Counted from the first letter of the stretch, positions 1 to 10,944 are shown. The stretch is DNA of 64,000 nt from Fragilaria crotonensis (GCA_022925895.1 JAKSYS010000300.1:1-64000), one strand, 5' to 3'. Program-made: numbers and translations. Notes: generated by a model not told the origin, from the sequence alone.

Positions 1-140
1 TGATACCACGCTACTAGACTACCAATACTTACTTGGTGAGCTCATAACCACAATTTCATAGAATGTTCACGTTTCACCCATCAGCTGTGAGCTTCTTCAC
101 TTCGTCGAGGCCACTCTCCCGATCGAATCTCCTGTGCAAG

Positions 141-2694
141 ATGAAGTTGAGTGCAGTGGCCATCACGGCTTCGATCCTTTCCTGTGCAAATGCGTTTATA
201 GCACCACGAAGCAGTAAAGCTTCGTCCTCCCTCAGTATGGTGCTCGAAATGCCAAAGGAAAAAAAGATCTCCAAGTTGGAGACTCTCAAAGTAAACTCCG
301 ATCATCTGATCCATCCTCTCCCAGAGGTACGTGCATTGGTTCCAAACCAATTAGCATACAAGTGTCGCTTGACAGTTTGTAGAGATGATACGATATGTTA
401 CGTTATGTGTGAGCATGGGGGGTCACTCCCAACCTCTTTGCGCTTTATGTTTTTACTTCTGTGTCAGGAATCTTGTTGTAACCCCTACGATCGCCTGTGA
501 AGGAATCATTGCTGCCTGTACTATGCGTGCCTGCAGACCCAAGTCAATCCTTGTTATGCTAGTCAACAGACTACTCAAATCGTCTTGGTTCGGAGTTCTC
601 CTCCAATGTTTTCTCCAACGCAACACCGAAGTGATGAATTCATTCTTTCCCCGTCTGATCGATATATGCAGACGCAAAGAAAGGCCCAGTCCTACAAGCC
701 AGTGGACTACTCGGGTTTACTCTGATCGGTACTCCAATCATTGTTTCTTTTTGTTTGCGTTTTCCCTATGTTTGTTGTCTTCGACCAACCTCATACCGAA
801 GTGATGAATTCATTCTTTCCCCGTCTGATCGATACATGCAGACGCAAAGAAAGGCCCAGTCCTACAAGCCAGTGGACTACTCGGGTTTACTCTGATCGGT
901 ATTTTTACAAGATTGGTGGACGCCATAGGCTGTTTGTCTCGACCTCCACTGACATCCTTTTATACTCTTACATCTCTAACACCAACTTTCCTATTTGATT
1001 AGCAATTGGCCACAGAAGAGATTGGAATTTCGAAAGATGCATACCAAATCCTCAAATACCACGGTTCCTATCAGCAGTCAAACCGAGAGGCCAAGGGAAA
1101 AGAAAAGGATTTCCAGTTTATGTTGCGCCTCAAGCAACCTGCAGGGGAGTTGGCTCCAGAGCTCTTCCGCCTGCTGGACGACCTCAGTCGAGAGCACGGT
1201 CAAGGCGATCTTCGAGCAACTACCCGTCAATGCTTCCAAATCCACGGCATCATGAAGGGTGATCTCAAGACTGTAATTTCCTCAATCATGAACATCGGTT
1301 CCTCCACGGTTGGCGCTTGTGGTGATGTCTCTCGTAACGTCATGACCACCCCAGCTCCGTTCAACAGTCCTGAGTATGAATACGCCCGCGAGTATTCCAA
1401 GGTGTTTGCTCATCTGTTCCGCCCAATGACTCCAGCTTTTTCTGAAATCTGGCTTGATGGCGAGAAAGCTGCCACGGTGGAGACCTGGAGCAAGGAAGTT
1501 GCCCACCACAACGTCGACGAGGTCATGGTTCACGACAACGGTCGGGGAATCATCCTTCCAGATTCCGTCGAACCCCTTTACGGCGATCGCTATTTGCCAC
1601 GCAAGTTCAAAATTGGTGTCACTGTTCCAGGGGACAACTCGCTTGATATCTACACCAACGACATTGGAGTTGTAGTTATCTGCAATGAGGCTGGTGAGCT
1701 TGAGGGATTTAACCTCATGGTTGGTGGTGGTTTGGGTCGTACTCACAACCAGGAGAACACCTTTGCTCGCGCGGCCGATCACTTGGGTTACGTCCCGAAG
1801 GAAGATGTCATGGAGGTAACAAAGGCCATCCTCGCAGCACAACGTGATCATGGTAATCGTGACGTCCGCGCCAATGCTCGCATGAAGTACTTGGTGCACA
1901 CTCTTGGAATTGACAATTTCCGCAAGTTGGTGGAGAGCTACCACGGAAAGCCCATTCAGCCTTGGAGATCAATCAAGGACTGGAAGTATAACGATTGGAT
2001 GGGCTGGTGGGAACAAGGCGATGGAAAACTGTTCTACGGACAGCACATCGAGAACGGTCGTGTCAAGGACGAGGGAGACTTCCGATTGAAGACCGCTCTC
2101 CGTGTCATTGTTGACAAGTATAATCTTCGCATGGTGATGAGCCCAACTCAAAGCATCATCTTCCGTGACATTGATCCTAAGGACAAGAGCGGCATCGAAG
2201 CTATCCTGCGAGAGCATGGAATTAAACCAATTGAAGAGGTTGATCCACTCAATCGTCTCGCCATGGCCTGTCCAGCTCTTCCTCTTTGCGGTTTGGCTCA
2301 GACGGAGGCTGAACGCAAGATGCCAGATTACCTCGCCGAGGTGCGGGGTCTTCTGGGAAAGATGAATCTGGACGATGAGGAGATCATGATCCGTATGACC
2401 GGATGTCCAAACGGGTGTGCGCGACCGTACATGGCGGAGTTGGCGTTTGTTGGCGATGGCGCAAAATCTTACCAGGTATGGCTTGGTGGATCCCCCGTCT
2501 TGACTCGAACTGCCTATCCGTTCAAGGCTCGAATGCCAAACACTGAACTTGAGAAGACTTTGGAACCAATCTTGGCCATGTTCATCGAACAACGACAGCA
2601 GTTTGAGGCGTTCGGAGACTTCTGCTTCCGTGTTGGTGCGGATGCGATTGAGAAGTACTCGGAATCCTATGTTCCTGGCTCTGTCAAGGCGTAA
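141..2694 (+). CDS. SIR: Plastid ferredoxin-dependent sulfite reductase (two exons)
   Basis: Reduces sulfite to sulfide with ferredoxin electrons in plastid sulfur assimilation. Exon 1 is 141-326 and exon 2 is 1003-2694, joined in phase 0 across a GT-AG intron (327-1002), giving 625 residues. The start at 141 gives a signal peptide ending in A-N-A-F, a diatom plastid-targeting cleavage motif, then a Ser-rich transit stretch. The siroheme/4Fe-4S ligands are C485-x5-C491 and C530-x3-C534 in the contexts ACPALPLC and TGCPNGCARPY. The latter is typical of sulfite reductases; nitrite reductases carry a different sequence after the Cys pair, so I prefer SIR over NiR. The reading frame is intact in both exons. 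An upstream in-frame ATG at 63 would bury the signal peptide, so 141 is preferred. The intron is unusually long and holds a direct duplication. Confidence 0.93.
625..901. repeat. 107-bp direct duplication inside the SIR intron
   Basis: Positions 625-731 and 795-901 are the same 107 bases with one substitution (tatatgc versus tacatgc), offset by 170 bp. The 63 bp between them is different sequence. Both copies lie inside the 676-bp intron of the sulfite reductase gene and add to its length. Confidence 0.9.
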
Positions 2695-3125
2695 GGACTT
2701 TCGCACCCATTTCATCAAGAAAGCCTTGAACTGGTCCCCATGGAGGCGCGGGAGTCAATTTTACAAAACAGATTACATATCATGGTACAAATAAGTTAAG
2801 GATCACAACTTACAATACATTATAGTGAGCGCTGGATAACAACTTAAGTTTTTGAGTTGTCTGTCCGCTCTATCTAACATGTCACTGTGAAAGCAGCCGC
2901 TGTGGACGTTTGCCAGTCTGCTTTCACATGTATATTGCTTGTAGCAAATCTGTCTTACCCGCCCTACTAGAAAGTCGCGGTCACATTGAACGTATAACAA
3001 TTTATGTACAGTCATCTTGCGTCTAGGATAAGGTAGGAACGAAGCAAGAATCGAATTCTCGAGTGTTGATACACATGTCTCTGTTGAGCAATGACACCAC
3101 AGTTTTGTTGTGAGGAGTCGCCATC
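2695..3125. other. Gene-free spacer, SIR 3' flank
   Basis: About 430 bp between the SIR stop and the stop of the minus-strand MYB gene. It must hold both 3' ends. I see no ORF with coding character, no repeat and no clear terminator-like structure. Confidence 0.5.
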
Positions 3126-3705
3126 TCAGGCACACAGGAGGTGAAGATCAGCAAGGATATTCGCTGCGTCAACGTCTCTTTTGTTTGGTGTCATGTGAAG
3201 AATCGTAGAAGGAACAAAACTTGAAACGCACTGCTTTGCGTCTTCGTCTAGTGTCACGCTCATTTCAGTTGCATCGTCGCCACTCTCAAGATATTCGATA
3301 ACTTTTGCTCCTGACGCCAATTTCTTCAGCATGACTTGCGCATGTGTCTTCACCTGAATGGGTGTTCTAGGGAAAAATTTGTTTAGTGAGAAATGGATTG
3401 CTCAGCTCGCAATACCCAACACCAACGTCAAACTCACCGAGTAGGAATAAGTCTACTAATCTTTTTCCATTTCCCGCGTCCATAGCGATGTAGGCCCTCG
3501 AGGAACGCGCGTTTCTCCCACAGCTCCCTGAAAAAAAAGTTCGTATTTGAGATCAGAAGGAGGAGGCTTGTGGAAGCAACAGAGCCGCAGATTCGTGAAC
3601 TACTCACCATCGCCCAGTTTTGACCTCAGCCATATCTGCCCTCAAACACTTTTTCTTTCTGTCACGGGGACGCCTGTGCAGAGGACGGGGGGATGATACG
3701 GGCAT
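3126..3705 (-). CDS. SHAQKYF-type single-MYB-domain protein (three exons)
   Basis: Minus strand: exon 1 3608-3705, exon 2 3438-3527, exon 3 3126-3366, with GTGAGT donors and CAG/TAG acceptors; the 429 coding bases give 142 residues. Splicing builds one MYB/SANT repeat at about residues 30-75: G-R-W near the start, then FLEGLHRYGRGKWKKIS, then TPIQVKTHAQ. That matches the plant/diatom MYB-related class whose third helix reads VKSHAQKYF, except that the last residues here are THAQ-VML. The domain binds DNA; the target is unknown. After the MYB repeat there is only a short acidic tail ending LHLLCA. Exon phases agree exactly (98, 90 and 241 nt), which strongly supports the model. The gene is easily missed because no single exon carries the whole domain. 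Confidence 0.85.
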
Positions 3706-3928
3706 GATAGATTCGAAGAGACAATGCGTAGGGAAATAAATGGTTGCAAGTTTTCAGTTTTAGAATTGTGAGATTTCTTCACTTGCATCGTTGCAAGACT
3801 CTAACATACTTTTTGAAAACCTTCCATCGACATTCAAAACGGTTGTGCAGGGTCGTGTACAAACTCTAACACACTTGTCAGGTTTCTAGCAGATTTCAAC
3901 ATCAGTGACAATGGCAAGAACAAGAATC

Positions 3929-4477
3929 TCAATTGCTATGAATTTCCACATCAATTGATTCCATGGGAGGCTCCTCATGTGAGGAAAAGTCGTGAGGCAA
4001 GGAATTAGACCGCTTCACAGGTTCTTGAACCTCGACCTCCATCATTTCAGCAGCAGCATTCCTTTTCAACTGAATGTTGAAATCATCTGTGGCAGCTTTC
4101 AAGCGAGACATCCTAACCATATGCTCCAGCCTATCAGCAACGACGTCTGTCTTAACCGGACCCTTCGTTCTTCCCGTAGCAAGTTGATACATAATGGCCC
4201 TGTGTGCCTTTTCCTGGTCAGACAGCAAAACATCACCTTCGCCATCAAGACTCTCCGTATCATCGTCTGAAGGGTTGAGGCTGCCTCCTGTAGCACACGA
4301 AGAACCTTCGTCACCAGATGAATCGTCTGACATACTCAACGTCATGGTTTGAAAGCTTTCGAGAAAGGTGCGACGCTTCTTGCGGCATGGTAGGACTGCA
4401 TGGCTCTCGTCCGACGCGAACGTCAGTTCCACCATTTCTCTGTCCTTCTCGTCACGATCCGCGCGACTTCGTCTCAT
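3929..4477 (-). CDS. Hypothetical acidic/basic nuclear-type protein
   Basis: A 182-residue single-exon ORF on the minus strand, starting at the first true ATG (MRRSRADRDEKD). I do not recognise the family. The N-terminus is rich in Arg/Asp/Glu and contains a basic CRKKRR patch near residue 33 that could be a nuclear localisation signal. The middle (about residues 45-85) is Ser/Asp/Glu-rich and looks disordered. A possible helical stretch follows at about 90-145 (HRAIMYQLATGR, DRLEHMVRMSRLKAA). It sits 220 bp upstream of the MYB gene on the same strand and 220 bp from the left end of the DIRS-like element, which may have landed in its promoter. Confidence 0.55.
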   Translation of the reverse strand: MRRSRADRDEKDREMVELTFASDESHAVLPCRKKRRTFLESFQTMTLSMSDDSSGDEGSSCATGGSLNPSDDDTESLDGEGDVLLSDQEKAHRAIMYQLATGRTKGPVKTDVVADRLEHMVRMSRLKAATDDFNIQLKRNAAAEMMEVEVQEPVKRSNSLPHDFSSHEEPPMESIDVEIHSN

Positions 4478-4694
4478 TATTGATGGCAAGAGAGGTCGGC
4501 AGAGCAATAGTTATGTAGAAATACTCCGCGAATGAGGTAATCGTATATCGAAGCATTCACAGAATCACGGTTGTCGACGTGATTTGACACGGAACGAACA
4601 CAACAGCTATGCATACACAGTATATGCATACGAGCATTTGGTTTGTCATTGATTCTACCAGCTACTGTACCACTGTAATACGGGTTAGCGTTTA

Positions 4695-4997
4695 CCGTCA
4701 GCGGCAGGCGAGGTAGACAGAAGCGAGCTGCTACTGTACATCGACGACGTCACCGGGTGTCAAGAGAATTCCGAATTCAACAGAATACCAGGCCCTACGG
4801 GGCTACCTCAGTAGGAACATGAAACAATTTTGCACTTGAATAGATGCAACCAGGCAGATGTACCCATTGTTGGTTGGAAACGAGTTTCGCAACAACAAGT
4901 TGGTCTCACACGACAGTGCCGAGGAACCTGATCCGAGAAGGTCCCCACGGCGTGCGAAGACCTAGAAGTAGAGTTAGCCAAGCTAAACGGTTTTTCG
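4695..4997 (+). repeat. A1, left half of the split direct repeat
   Basis: Matches A2 (10638-10930) from ccgtcagcgg to cggtttttcg. The last ~180 bp are identical; differences cluster in the first ~120 bp, including a 5-bp insertion (tgtac) and single-base indels in A1. Confidence 0.93.
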
Positions 4998-5031
4998 GAC
5001 TAGGTCGGGCGCAGCGAACGTTCCACGTACC

Positions 5032-7191
5032 ATGGCCCAACCTGTAAACCCACAAGTCGCAGGAGCGCTGCACCCGGAAGCGGTAGTGGCACCCACGGTC
5101 AATCGCACGTACCGAGAGTTATACAGCGAGGCTTCGAACAACCCTACACGCGAACGAACTGCTGGTTTTCTCTCAGGATACCGTTTCACCGACATAGGTG
5201 GGAATGGAGTCCCCACACCAGCGACGTTGCGAGACCAGACAGTCACCCTCAGTGACCGCCAACACATGGCATTCTTGGCACTCACAACCGGACAGGACGG
5301 GGCACTTGAGGTGGTGGTACTCCACCGAATGCTCCGATATTTGGATGCACCGGGGGACGATCCATCAGGTCTCCACGATCACGTCATCGGATTGGCAGGC
5401 GATATCCTGCCACACCAGTACCCGGCAGTCGATATACCGCAGACCGCATTCCACTTAGTGGGTAATGCAGTACGAGTACCGACAGTGGGAGCCATGACAA
5501 CACTGCTTCCCACTTGGGAGGATGAGCGACCGGCCTTGGGGCCCTACACGGAACAGGACCCCGAGACCGAGGTGGTACGACCGAGGTATCTGCAGTTAGT
5601 ACCGGGGCGATACGCAGCGCTGCTCATACACCGTCGACGCGTGCGGCCAAAGATAGCGTACCAGGAAATCGTGGGAGCTATGCACAGAACGAAACAGAGG
5701 CATGCCAAGACGTCATCACGTGGCTGCGTGCTGCGTGTACCGCCCGAGGGGGAGGGGGTGCCCTAAATGCCCTGCCTAGTGTCCTGCACACTTTCCTACC
5801 GCTGCACCTACCCCCGGAGGCCTACCGCTACGTGACTGCCAAAGTACACGCAGACTTACCCGCTTTGGCGGCCATCACAGATCGTGGTGGCGTGGGAGGC
5901 GTCGAAGCGGCAGCGCTGCTACGTACACTGGGGCTCGCCCGAGCCGCGGACGTTGGCGAAGCAGAGGACGACCGTGTGGTGGCGAGGGCCCCGAAGACGA
6001 TCGTGGACGTCTACAAAGAGACCTATTCCACACTACTGAGGTACTGCAACGTGGGAACTCCAGACGCAGTTGCCCCGGTCTGGGCGCGACTGGCAAACTG
6101 CCATAAGAGCGAACAACACACGGTGTTGATGCAGGAGTTGCAAAAGGTGTGCATGGCACGCGGCCTAGCAACTGAGCTACATACCCCGGTGATCACCACC
6201 ACACTGAAGCAGATGGTGATGGGCTTCCAGTTTGCGGGTTTCGGCATCGACGACCTGACGTCCGGGTGCCAACCATTCCTGGTGGCATACGCTGGGAGCG
6301 CCAACCATTATCTTGCGGTGGCCGCTGCCGATGTGGGGAACCAGCTCTCCCAAGGTGAGCAGAACGCTAGCCTCTCGGATTACCGATCGATTCGTGAGAA
6401 GGAAAAGGTAAAGTTCCCGCGAGATATCTCAGAGGTGTGCATCACCATGAACCGATATGCTATACTCTGCCAGTGCCTCTTCAAGGCGCGGGCCACCTCA
6501 CCCGCCGTGGAGATGCTGTGGGCCACGGCGGCCGGTTTCCAGAATAGCGCCCCTTTATGGCCGAACGCTTACACGGTGGCGGCGCAGGGCTAGCCCTGAC
6601 CTACCATGCGAGGATCCTCCGAGCGATTCAAGTCAGTGTACACGTACATGCAGCAAGTGGCCAGCAACGTAGTCGACGGCATCGCGGGCATTGACCTCCC
6701 CAACTTCAACGTCCTGATCCAGGAGCTCAAACGGGGCGTTCCACAACTCTACAAACTGGGTGGACATTCCCGACCAATACCTCGACGCACACCCGTCGCA
6801 AAGTGGAGGCGCCCCAACGAACGCGGGGAGCAGTGGAGGTGCATCCACAACGGCGACACAGGCATCCACCCGGACGGGTGTCTCGACCCTCACGGCTGAC
6901 ACGCACGCACGCCCGAGCAGCGTCGCCCGAGTGGAGAACACAGCGGGCGATCCAGAGTTCGCAGGCATCACGCTCCGCCCCGGCGGAACCCGTAACATAT
7001 TGCGAGAGCACCGACCACCCACGAACGATGCTGGTAATGAATTCTGTGTCGCATGGTGGACCAAAGGAGGGTGCTTCCCGAACTGTGGCCGACGTGCCAC
7101 GCATGTCCCTTTCGCATCGGCTAGCGAACGCACACGGCTTCTGGCGTACGTGCGCACGCACCTCCAGGCGTCGGGGGGAGGCGCCACCTGA
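5032..7191 (+). CDS. Gag-like ORF1 of the DIRS-type element, frameshifted
   Basis: Presumed structural (nucleic-acid-binding) protein of the retrotransposon. The start ATG at 5032 lies just inside A1. Coding sense runs in one frame to about 5670, switches frame at a GGG run (5668-5670) and continues to 6593. After stops near 6591-6599 it resumes at 6606, then changes frame again near 6730 for the C-terminus (6760-7191). The C-terminal part carries a Cys/His knuckle of spacing C-x8-C-x3-C-x4-H (CVAWWTKGGCFPNCGRRATH), as in many YR-element gag proteins. The rest has no recognisable domain. An in-frame TGA at 7189-7191 separates it from the RT frame. I cannot tell decay from sequencing error, but the first shift is explained by one missing G. 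Confidence 0.7.
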
Positions 7192-7368
7192 CGGGATTGC
7201 CAGGGCGAGGCTGCATGCAGCACGCCCTGGCTGCAGGACGCTCCCCCGTGGGAAACGGGAGAGCCCGTTCCGCGCGTTCGGGATACTGCGAACAGCAGTG
7301 GTAGACGAGGACAGAAACGACCCGCAGAACAAATCTCGGACGCGGAAGAGGCTCTCGGTAAGTTGGCA

Positions 7369-9597
7369 ATGTCAGCGGCGCGGCTCATGTTACAGCGTGG
7401 ATGGCGCCAGGTGTTTCAAGACAAGAGAGGTCGGTCGCACATCACTGAGAATGTCCGTGCTCTACCCCACAAGGCATCCCGATTGCTCGAACACCTTCGT
7501 GTTCGGGGTGCAGCAGTGCCGACTGCGACACCCCCCTGGTCTCAACAGCGACGCGACGAGGCCATGCAACGCGGAGCTCACCAGTCATCGCAGGCTGAGC
7601 GCGAGTTCGTGTGTCGTGAAATGCTGGATTTCTGCAGGCAAGGATACTGGGTGGTGGTACCATACGAAGCCGTTCGGCATCTCCCCAACCTGCGCATCTC
7701 CCCGCTTGGGGTGGTTCCACAACGTGATCGGCGCCCGAGACTCATCGTCGATTACACATATTCAGGCCTTAACGATGACACGGTCCCGATGGCCCCCCGG
7801 GAGGCGATGCAATTCGGACGGGCCTTGCAGCGCATCTGCAAGCGCATTGTACATTCCAACCCACAGTATGGGCCGGTGAAAATGGCGAAGATCGATATTG
7901 CTGATGGCTTCTACAGAGTTTGGGTACAGCTGCGAGATATTCTTAAGTTAGGGGTTGCGTTACCTTCTGCTCATGGTCAAGCCCCCTTAATCGCATTCCC
8001 GTTAGAGCTGCCAATGGGGTGGGTCGAATCCCCTCCCTACTTTACAGCCCTGACGGAGACAGCGTGCGACATGGCCAATGCCCTATTGGCCACACAGGAC
8101 GTCCAACTGAGGCACCCACACCGATTGGAGGTGATGGCCTCCACACCTCCTGCCAGCGGCGGCGGGACCCTCACGCGAGTGGCCACGTCTCGTGCCCCCA
8201 CTCCAGCAGGTCTCGACGTCTCGAGGTCCCGACCACCCCCGGTCGGAGCGGTCGACGTCTACGTCGACGACTTCCTGCTGCTGGCGCAGACGAAACGCCA
8301 GCAAACACGAGTAATGCGCGCCGCCTTGCACGCCATCGATGGGGTGTTCCGTCCACTCCAACCCACCGACCCGGAGCACCGCAAAGAACCAACCTCAATC
8401 AAGAAGATGCAACAGGGGGATGCCTGCTGGCTACCATACAAGCGGATGCTTGGCTGGGACATTGATACGCGCGCACTGACGCTCAATCTTCCTCCACATC
8501 GGATCGAACGCCTCCGCGACGTCCTAGAATGGCTGCGGCCTCCCCGTAAGCGACTCTCCAGGGCGAAGTGGCATCGCATGCTCGGCGAGCTGCGGTCCAT
8601 GTCTCCGGCACTTCCGGGCACGCGGGGATTGTTCTCCACACTGCAGGACGCGCTCAGCCGCGGGGATCATTCGCGCGTCCGCTTGACGCAACATGTTTAC
8701 GATACTGCGGACGACTTCACCACCCTCGTCGACTCACTCGCCGAACGCCCCACACGCCTGACCGAGCTCGTTCCGACCGCTCCCACACACATCGGTGCGT
8801 GCGATGCCTGCCAGGTAGGCATGGGTGGCGTTTGGCTGGCTTGCGACGAACGCACCCCCCCTTTTGTGTGGCGTCAACGGTTCGCTCCTCTGGTAGCTGG
8901 CGCCCTCATCACGTCGGACAACCCGCGGGGTTCACTGTCTATCTCGGATCTCGAATTGGCAGGGATGATCGCTCACAAGGACGCCCTCGCGTCCACCCAT
9001 GACATCCGCGAGCGGACCATCTGGGTGGCTAGCGACAACCGGGCGGCCGTGTCATGGTCCACAAAAGGGTCTTCGACCTCCGTGGCTGCCCGAGCCTACC
9101 TTCTCCGCCTCAATGCTCTCCACCAACGCCACTACCGCTACCTTGCTCGCCATCACTACATCCCGGGACCGGTGAACTCCATGGCGGATGACGCCAGCCG
9201 CCGCTGGGACATGTCGGATGATGACCTTCTCACCCACCTCAATACTGCTTATCCACAGGCTCACTCTTGGACCATGCACCACCTGCCCTCCGCCATCAAC
9301 TGTGCCTTGACTGGCGCGCTCTGCAAGCGACGACAACCTCTCGGGTTTCTGAACAACGCAGCGCCTCTGCCGACGCCAGTTGGCGCTTGTGGGCGTCCTT
9401 CTGCGAGGGCCTACAACTGGACCCATGGGCCTTGGGCCCAAGCGACCCCATTCCACTGCTCCAGCTCTTTGCACAGCGATACCGCACCGGATCGATCGCG
9501 CCCGGCCGCCAACCTGTCCGATCTCGCACAGTGGAGGATGCCGTACGAGCGGTGGGACAGGCGTACGCCCGGATGGGGACCCCTGACCCTCGCATGA
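7369..9597 (+). CDS. Reverse transcriptase-RNase H polyprotein
   Basis: About 742 residues, uninterrupted. The RT core runs roughly from 7700 to 8480: motif A KIDIADGFYRVW, and the catalytic YVDDF box encoded at 8260-8274. An RNase H domain follows (about 8790-9215) with the acidic set visible as IGACDACQVG, SDLELAG, VASDNRAAV and MADDASRRW. The frame stays open upstream to 7192, but the first ATG is 7369. There is no aspartic protease and no DDE integrase, which separates it from Ty3/gypsy and Copia elements. Its last ~330 nt overlap the recombinase ORF in another frame, a hallmark of DIRS-order elements. Confidence 0.92.
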   Translation: MSAARLMLQRGWRQVFQDKRGRSHITENVRALPHKASRLLEHLRVRGAAVPTATPPWSQQRRDEAMQRGAHQSSQAEREFVCREMLDFCRQGYWVVVPYEAVRHLPNLRISPLGVVPQRDRRPRLIVDYTYSGLNDDTVPMAPREAMQFGRALQRICKRIVHSNPQYGPVKMAKIDIADGFYRVWVQLRDILKLGVALPSAHGQAPLIAFPLELPMGWVESPPYFTALTETACDMANALLATQDVQLRHPHRLEVMASTPPASGGGTLTRVATSRAPTPAGLDVSRSRPPPVGAVDVYVDDFLLLAQTKRQQTRVMRAALHAIDGVFRPLQPTDPEHRKEPTSIKKMQQGDACWLPYKRMLGWDIDTRALTLNLPPHRIERLRDVLEWLRPPRKRLSRAKWHRMLGELRSMSPALPGTRGLFSTLQDALSRGDHSRVRLTQHVYDTADDFTTLVDSLAERPTRLTELVPTAPTHIGACDACQVGMGGVWLACDERTPPFVWRQRFAPLVAGALITSDNPRGSLSISDLELAGMIAHKDALASTHDIRERTIWVASDNRAAVSWSTKGSSTSVAARAYLLRLNALHQRHYRYLARHHYIPGPVNSMADDASRRWDMSDDDLLTHLNTAYPQAHSWTMHHLPSAINCALTGALCKRRQPLGFLNNAAPLPTPVGACGRPSARAYNWTHGPWAQATPFHCSSSLHSDTAPDRSRPAANLSDLAQWRMPYERWDRRTPGWGPLTLA

Positions 9598-10454
9598 ATC
9601 CACACGGCGACCTCGACCTCCGTTTGACATCCCTCTATCGTGCGTGGGCACGCGCTGACGCTCCCCCTCATCGCGTCAAACCTTTGCCTGTCTCTGTGGT
9701 CACTCAGGTCTGGACCCTTGCCCAAGATGAAGGCACGGCTCCCGCTCTTGCTGCCGCCGACTGCCTCATCCTTGGGTTTTACTTTCTCCTGCGCCCGGGC
9801 GAATATTTGGGGACTCCCCCCTCCCACGGGCCGAGTCCAATGTTTCGCCTACAAGACATTCGCCTGTGGATTGGCTCGCGCGCGCTTGATACCTTCACTG
9901 CCCCTGAGGACGATCTCCTTGCGGCCACCTTTGCCACGTTAACATTCACCACCCAGAAGAACGGGGTGCGCAACGAGACGATCGGCCACGGTCGCTCGGG
10001 ACATCCTCACCTCTGCCCGGTGCGCTGTCTGGCGACCCGCGTCATCGCCCTTCGTCAGTGGGCGGCCACGCCATCCACCCCTCAACGCTGTGCGCGTGGC
10101 GCACCAGCCTTCCTTCCGATACGTCCTCGCGTCCGACCTCACCGCGCGCATCCGCATCGCCATCGCATTGCACCCGGACCCAGCGTACACCATCAGCGAC
10201 GTCACCGTTCGCTCCACCCCGCAGGCGGGGCCATGGCGTTGCTGTGCGCGGGCGTCGACAGCGACCGCATACGCCTCGTGGGCCGGTGGCGCTCCGGCGA
10301 GATGTACCGGTACTTGCACGTGCAAGCACAACCGGTGATGAACGGTTTAGCCGCCGCCATGCTTCGTGGCGCTCCCTCACCCCGGCAACTTTCCCACCTT
10401 CTTCGGCCCCCCTCCCTTTCCAGCCTTTGGCCCTTGGGCCGGGACGTACAATAG
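9267..10454 (+). CDS. Tyrosine recombinase (integrase) of the DIRS-type element
   Basis: Integrates the circular cDNA by site-specific recombination. The ORF overlaps RT-RNase H by ~330 nt and ends inside B1. An N-terminal core-binding region (SADASWRLWASFCEGLQLD, FAQRYRTG) precedes the catalytic half. Box I Arg is in ILGFYFLLRPGEYLG; box II shows PAGGAMALLCAGVDSDRIRL followed by GRWRSGEMYRYLHVQ, giving the nucleophile Tyr. Between about 10085 and 10220 the coding sense moves to the +1 frame (RVAHQPSFRYVLASDLTARI) and back, so two compensating indels are present. The box II H-x-x-R is read here as R-S-L-H, next to the second indel, so it may be distorted. The start codon is unclear; 9267 is the first in-frame TTG. 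Confidence 0.85.
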   Translation: MDHAPPALRHQLCLDWRALQATTTSRVSEQRSASADASWRLWASFCEGLQLDPWALGPSDPIPLLQLFAQRYRTGSIAPGRQPVRSRTVEDAVRAVGQAYARMGTPDPRMNPHGDLDLRLTSLYRAWARADAPPHRVKPLPVSVVTQVWTLAQDEGTAPALAAADCLILGFYFLLRPGEYLGTPPSHGPSPMFRLQDIRLWIGSRALDTFTAPEDDLLAATFATLTFTTQKNGVRNETIGHGRSGHPHLCPVRCLATRVIALRQWAATPSTPQRCARGAPAFLPIRPRVRPHRAHPHRHRIAPGPSVHHQRRHRSLHPAGGAMALLCAGVDSDRIRLVGRWRSGEMYRYLHVQAQPVMNGLAAAMLRGAPSPRQLSHLLRPPSLSSLWPLGRDVQ

Positions 10455-10636
10455 GCACTTCCCAGTGCCCACGTACGACGAGGTGGAAGGGCATGGTAAC
10501 ATTCTTAGTAAAGATGCAACTATACCCATCCACCCACATGATCTACTAGCAGTAGCTACTACTGCCGCACATCGGGATAACAACCCAGCTCGCAGAGTCT
10601 GACGAGCCGCCGCTGAGGCGGGAAGGCTACGCATCC
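10439..10636 (+). repeat. B1, internal copy of the right split repeat
   Basis: 198 bp from ccgggacgtacaatag to ctacgcatcc, matching B2 (10945-11143) with one 1-bp gap (gggaagg versus gggaaagg). It begins within the last codons of the recombinase ORF and abuts A2. Confidence 0.93.
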
Positions 10637-10637
10637 G

Positions 10638-10930
10638 CCGTCAGCGGGGCGATGAACAGAAAGCGAGCTGCTACATCGACGACGTCACCGGGTGTCAAGA
10701 GAATTCGAATTCAACAGAATACCAGGCCCACGGGGCTACCTCAGTAGGAACATGAAACAATTTTGCACTTGAATAGATGCAACCAGGCAGATGTACCCAT
10801 TGTTGGTTGGAAACGAGTTTCGCAACAACAAGTTGGTCTCACACGACAGTGCCGAGGAACCTGATCCGAGAAGGTCCCCACGGCGTGCGAAGACCTAGAA
10901 GTAGAGTTAGCCAAGCTAAACGGTTTTTCG
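10638..10930 (+). repeat. A2, internal copy of the left split repeat
   Basis: 293 bp matching A1. It directly follows B1, so the B1/A2 joint preserves the circle junction expected for PAT-type elements. It ends at cggtttttcg and is followed by a short cccgcccgcccg linker before B2. Confidence 0.93.
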
Positions 10931-10944
10931 CCCGCCCGCCCGCT

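Noticed and set aside
1003-2694. Nitrite reductase instead of sulfite reductase
   Set aside because: The cluster motif TGCPNGCARPY is the sulfite reductase form.
1282-2718. Long minus-strand open frames (220 and 249 residues) opposite sulfite reductase
   Set aside because: They are the antisense of a clear SIR coding exon and have no domain; shadows of codon bias.
5668-5700. Programmed frameshifting in the gag ORF
   Set aside because: No clear slippery heptamer, and the same one-base G-run losses occur in ordinary genes of the window.
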